From Aequorivita lipolytica (GTDB lineage Bacteria > Bacteroidota > Bacteroidia > Flavobacteriales > Flavobacteriaceae), in the NCBI RefSeq assembly GCF_007997135.1, contig NZ_VORU01000012.1, positions 28,498-92,497 of the forward strand: a stretch of DNA of 64,000 nucleotides, in the 5' to 3' direction. Position numbers and translations under genes: made by a program. The notes under the pieces are model-generated. The model made no database searches, was not told the origin of the DNA, and saw only the letters and a list, made by a program, of their open reading frames with translations. Below, in pieces: positions 62,011 to 64,000 of the stretch (positions are counted from its first letter, which is position 1; each line of letters opens with the position of its first letter).

Positions 62011-63783
62011 TTAAATCTTCGCCTGATAAGTATACAATTCATAATACCTACCTTCTTTAGCAATCAATTGGTCGTGGGTGCCGCGTTCTACTATATGCCC
62101 AGCTTCAATAACTAAAATTTGATCTGCCTTTCTTATGGTGCTTAAACGGTGCGCAATAACGATAGTGGTTCTGTCTTTAACTAATTCCGCCAAACTTTTC
62201 TGAATTAAGGCTTCACTTTGGGTATCTAAACTTGAAGTGGCTTCGTCTAAAATTATAATTTTTGGATTTGCTAAAATAGCACGCGCAATAGCCAATCGTT
62301 GCCTTTGTCCGCCAGAAAGTTTTACGCCTCTTTCCCCAATTAACGTATCTAAACCTTCATCAAAGCGGTCTGTAAATTCGTTTACATAGGCTGCCTTTAC
62401 CGCGTTTTGTACTTCTGCTTCGGTGGCATTTGGTCTTGGGAACATGATATTTTCACGAATAGTGCCTTCAAATAAAAATTCATCCTGCAAAACCACCCCT
62501 AAATATTGGCGGTAGCTACTTAATTTAACTTTCGATAAATCTTGGTTATCAACAGTGACTTTACCAGATTGCGGCGTTAAAAATGTAGCCGAGAGCCCAG
62601 CAATGGTTGATTTACCAGAACCTGAACTTCCCACTAAAGCGGTTACAGAACCAGCTGCCGCTTTAAAACTAATGTTGTGCAGTATTTGTTTGCCTTCTTC
62701 ATAAGAAAATGAAACATCATTAAACTCAATGTCGCCTTTTAGGGTATTCAATTTAATAGTTCTGTTTTGGTTTTCTTCTTCGGCAGTCATATTCATCAGT
62801 TCTTCCGTTCTATCCAGACCCGCTAATGCTTCTGTTAACTGACTTCCTATATTACTCATCTGAATAATGGGCGCAATCATAAACCCAAGGATAAGGGTGA
62901 AGAATAAAAAATCTCCAGTGGTCATTTCGCCAATCATCATATAATAACCACCCATTCCCATAATTCCCGTTGTGGCTACTCCAATTAAAAACGTGGAGGA
63001 GCTAGTCATTAAAGCGGTTGCCGTTAGACTCTTTTTTACGTTTTGGTATAATTTATCAACCCCGCTTTCAAAAACAACATTTTCTTGTTCTTCCGCATTG
63101 AATGCTTTTATAACACGAACTCCCGCGAGTGTTTCGGTTAGCCTTCCGGTAACTTCGGCATTGATTTTACCACGTGTTCTAAAGATCGGACGAATATATT
63201 TAAAGGCTTTCAAAGCAATAATTCCGAATATAGACAGCGGCACAAAGACAAAAAGCGTCATCCAAGCATTTAGTTTTATTAAAATAATTAATGAGACTAC
63301 AGCCGTAAATGTTCCGCCTACCAGTTGTACTAAACCTGTACCTATAAGGTTTCTAACGCCTTCCACATCGTTCATTATTCTTGAAACCAAGGCGCCAGAT
63401 TTGGTATTATCGAAAAAACTGATAGGTAGTGAAAGCACTTTTTTCTGTACTTGAGACCGCAACTCACTTATTAAATACTGCGCTTGTACGCTTAGTATTC
63501 TGGTAAGTAAAAACGATGTTACTGCCTGTATTGTAATAGCGCCAATTACAATGGCAATTAAAGTATATAGTTGCGACATATCTTTATTGGGAACAACCTC
63601 ATCAAGCAATACCTTACTCTGCCACGGTAATACCAAACCCGACAAACTTTTAATTACGATTAAGATTAACCCTATAAAGACTAAATTTCGCCTAGGCCAA
63701 ATTATCGTTTTGAAAGCCTGAAGCATAGTAACTTTTGGCTCTGATCTGTTTTTGTCTTTTGATTTTTCTACTAAATGCTGCAT
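62011..63783 (-). CDS. MsbA-like ABC exporter (complete copy)
   Basis: The protein has 590 residues with six membrane helices (about 30-310) and an NBD with Walker A GSSGSGKST (about 390), signature LSGGQRQR (about 490), Walker [13 protein letters not shown] and the H-loop histidine in [13 protein letters not shown]. The start is taken as ATG 63781-63783 because TAGGAAAT precedes it; an upstream ATG at 63819 gives a 12-residue extension. It is the parent of the 3'-end fragments at 58091 and 60409. Probably exports a lipid or drug. Confidence 0.92.
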   Translation of the reverse strand: MQHLVEKSKDKNRSEPKVTMLQAFKTIIWPRRNLVFIGLILIVIKSLSGLVLPWQSKVLLDEVVPNKDMSQLYTLIAIVIGAITIQAVTSFLLTRILSVQAQYLISELRSQVQKKVLSLPISFFDNTKSGALVSRIMNDVEGVRNLIGTGLVQLVGGTFTAVVSLIILIKLNAWMTLFVFVPLSIFGIIALKAFKYIRPIFRTRGKINAEVTGRLTETLAGVRVIKAFNAEEQENVVFESGVDKLYQNVKKSLTATALMTSSSTFLIGVATTGIMGMGGYYMMIGEMTTGDFLFFTLILGFMIAPIIQMSNIGSQLTEALAGLDRTEELMNMTAEEENQNRTIKLNTLKGDIEFNDVSFSYEEGKQILHNISFKAAAGSVTALVGSSGSGKSTIAGLSATFLTPQSGKVTVDNQDLSKVKLSSYRQYLGVVLQDEFLFEGTIRENIMFPRPNATEAEVQNAVKAAYVNEFTDRFDEGLDTLIGERGVKLSGGQRQRLAIARAILANPKIIILDEATSSLDTQSEALIQKSLAELVKDRTTIVIAHRLSTIRKADQILVIEAGHIVERGTHDQLIAKEGRYYELYTYQAKI

Positions 63784-63922
63784 ATTTCCTAATAAATAAT
63801 ATCTGGCAAAAATAGGCATTAAGGCGGGGTTAAATGGATATGCTTAACTAAAAGTATTTACCTTCAAATTGGAGAGTCTATTCAATTAAGTGTGTCAATT
63901 TATAATTTAATAAATTAGACAT

Positions 63923-64000
63923 ATGAAAAATACAGAAATTACTTTGAACATGGAAGCCCTCATTAAACAAATGGGTGATGAGCTTCGTTCTGGTAAACCA
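63923..64000 (+). CDS. 5' end of a possible IS256-type transposase
   Basis: An ATG at 63923 opens a frame running off the window. The start MKNTEITLNMEALIKQMGDE resembles the N-termini of IS256-family transposases, and the preceding TTCAATTAAGTGTGTCAATT looks like the inner part of an IS256 end. Only 26 residues are visible, so the call is tentative. Confidence 0.45.
   Translation, partial: MKNTEITLNMEALIKQMGDELRSGKP

Overview
The window is a chromosomal segment of a marine or environmental member of the Bacteroidota, most likely family Flavobacteriaceae. The DNA is AT-rich. Promoters match the Bacteroidota pattern TTG-N(17-21)-TAnnTTTG, and many starts lack a Shine-Dalgarno site. Signature genes include a DUF3276/PUR protein, a gliding-motility (type B) C-terminal domain protein, a type A T9SS-sorted leucine-rich-repeat protein, TonB receptors with carboxypeptidase-like N-termini, a cyclophilin-FKBP fusion, and the order ABC exporter / leucine dehydrogenase / nusB / DUF1573 / yajC. 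The genus cannot be fixed from the sequence.

Region 1 (1-41 kb) is mostly core genome. It holds guaB; a probable iron or haem uptake operon on the minus strand (haem-binding protein, DUF4856 lipoprotein, imelysin lipoprotein, HTTM membrane protein, TonB receptor), preceded by HMG-CoA lyase and a 5'-nucleotidase; lysE-pyrD; pepT; yajC-DUF1573-nusB; leucine dehydrogenase; an ABC exporter; a carotenoid-type FAD oxidoreductase; a SulP transporter; small housekeeping genes; an ABC-2 exporter; a large T9SS protein; and a VWA / DUF2207 / LemA group, then a porin, AlkB and a cupin protein. A perfect 16-bp inverted repeat sits in frame inside pyrD. Arrays of short palindromes lie at 4.6 kb and 31.7-32.0 kb.

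Region 2 (about 39-64 kb) is an accessory, defence-rich island. It holds HigBA, a DUF2130 gene, a broken HTH gene, a Bro-N gene with the stump of a type III restriction gene, membrane ORFs, a DUF885 peptidase, a B12-binding radical SAM gene, an LRR protein, MazEF, a Dam methylase next to a large nuclease-DGQHR-HEPN protein, a voltage-sensor-like membrane protein, an XRE-linked toxin-antitoxin-like pair, and an MsbA-like ABC transporter. The window ends in what may be an IS256-type transposase.

The most unusual feature of region 2 is that three resident genes (DUF2130, radical SAM, ABC transporter) each have truncated copies of one of their ends scattered nearby, with accessory cargo genes between the copies. 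The radical SAM gene has two 3'-end fragments on its 3' side and two 5'-end fragments on its 5' side. The ABC gene has two 3'-end fragments whose homology stops near the same internal point. REP-like GCGAGCG/CGCTCGC hairpins flank several fragments, and three cargo boundaries carry a TTACGG/CCGTAA hairpin just upstream of a TATATTTG promoter box. This suggests repeated cargo insertion by recombination at gene ends, in a possibly undescribed cassette-like manner. The Dam plus nuclease/DGQHR/HEPN pair is the best candidate for a new restriction-like defence system. All functions are read from sequence motifs only; no database search was run.
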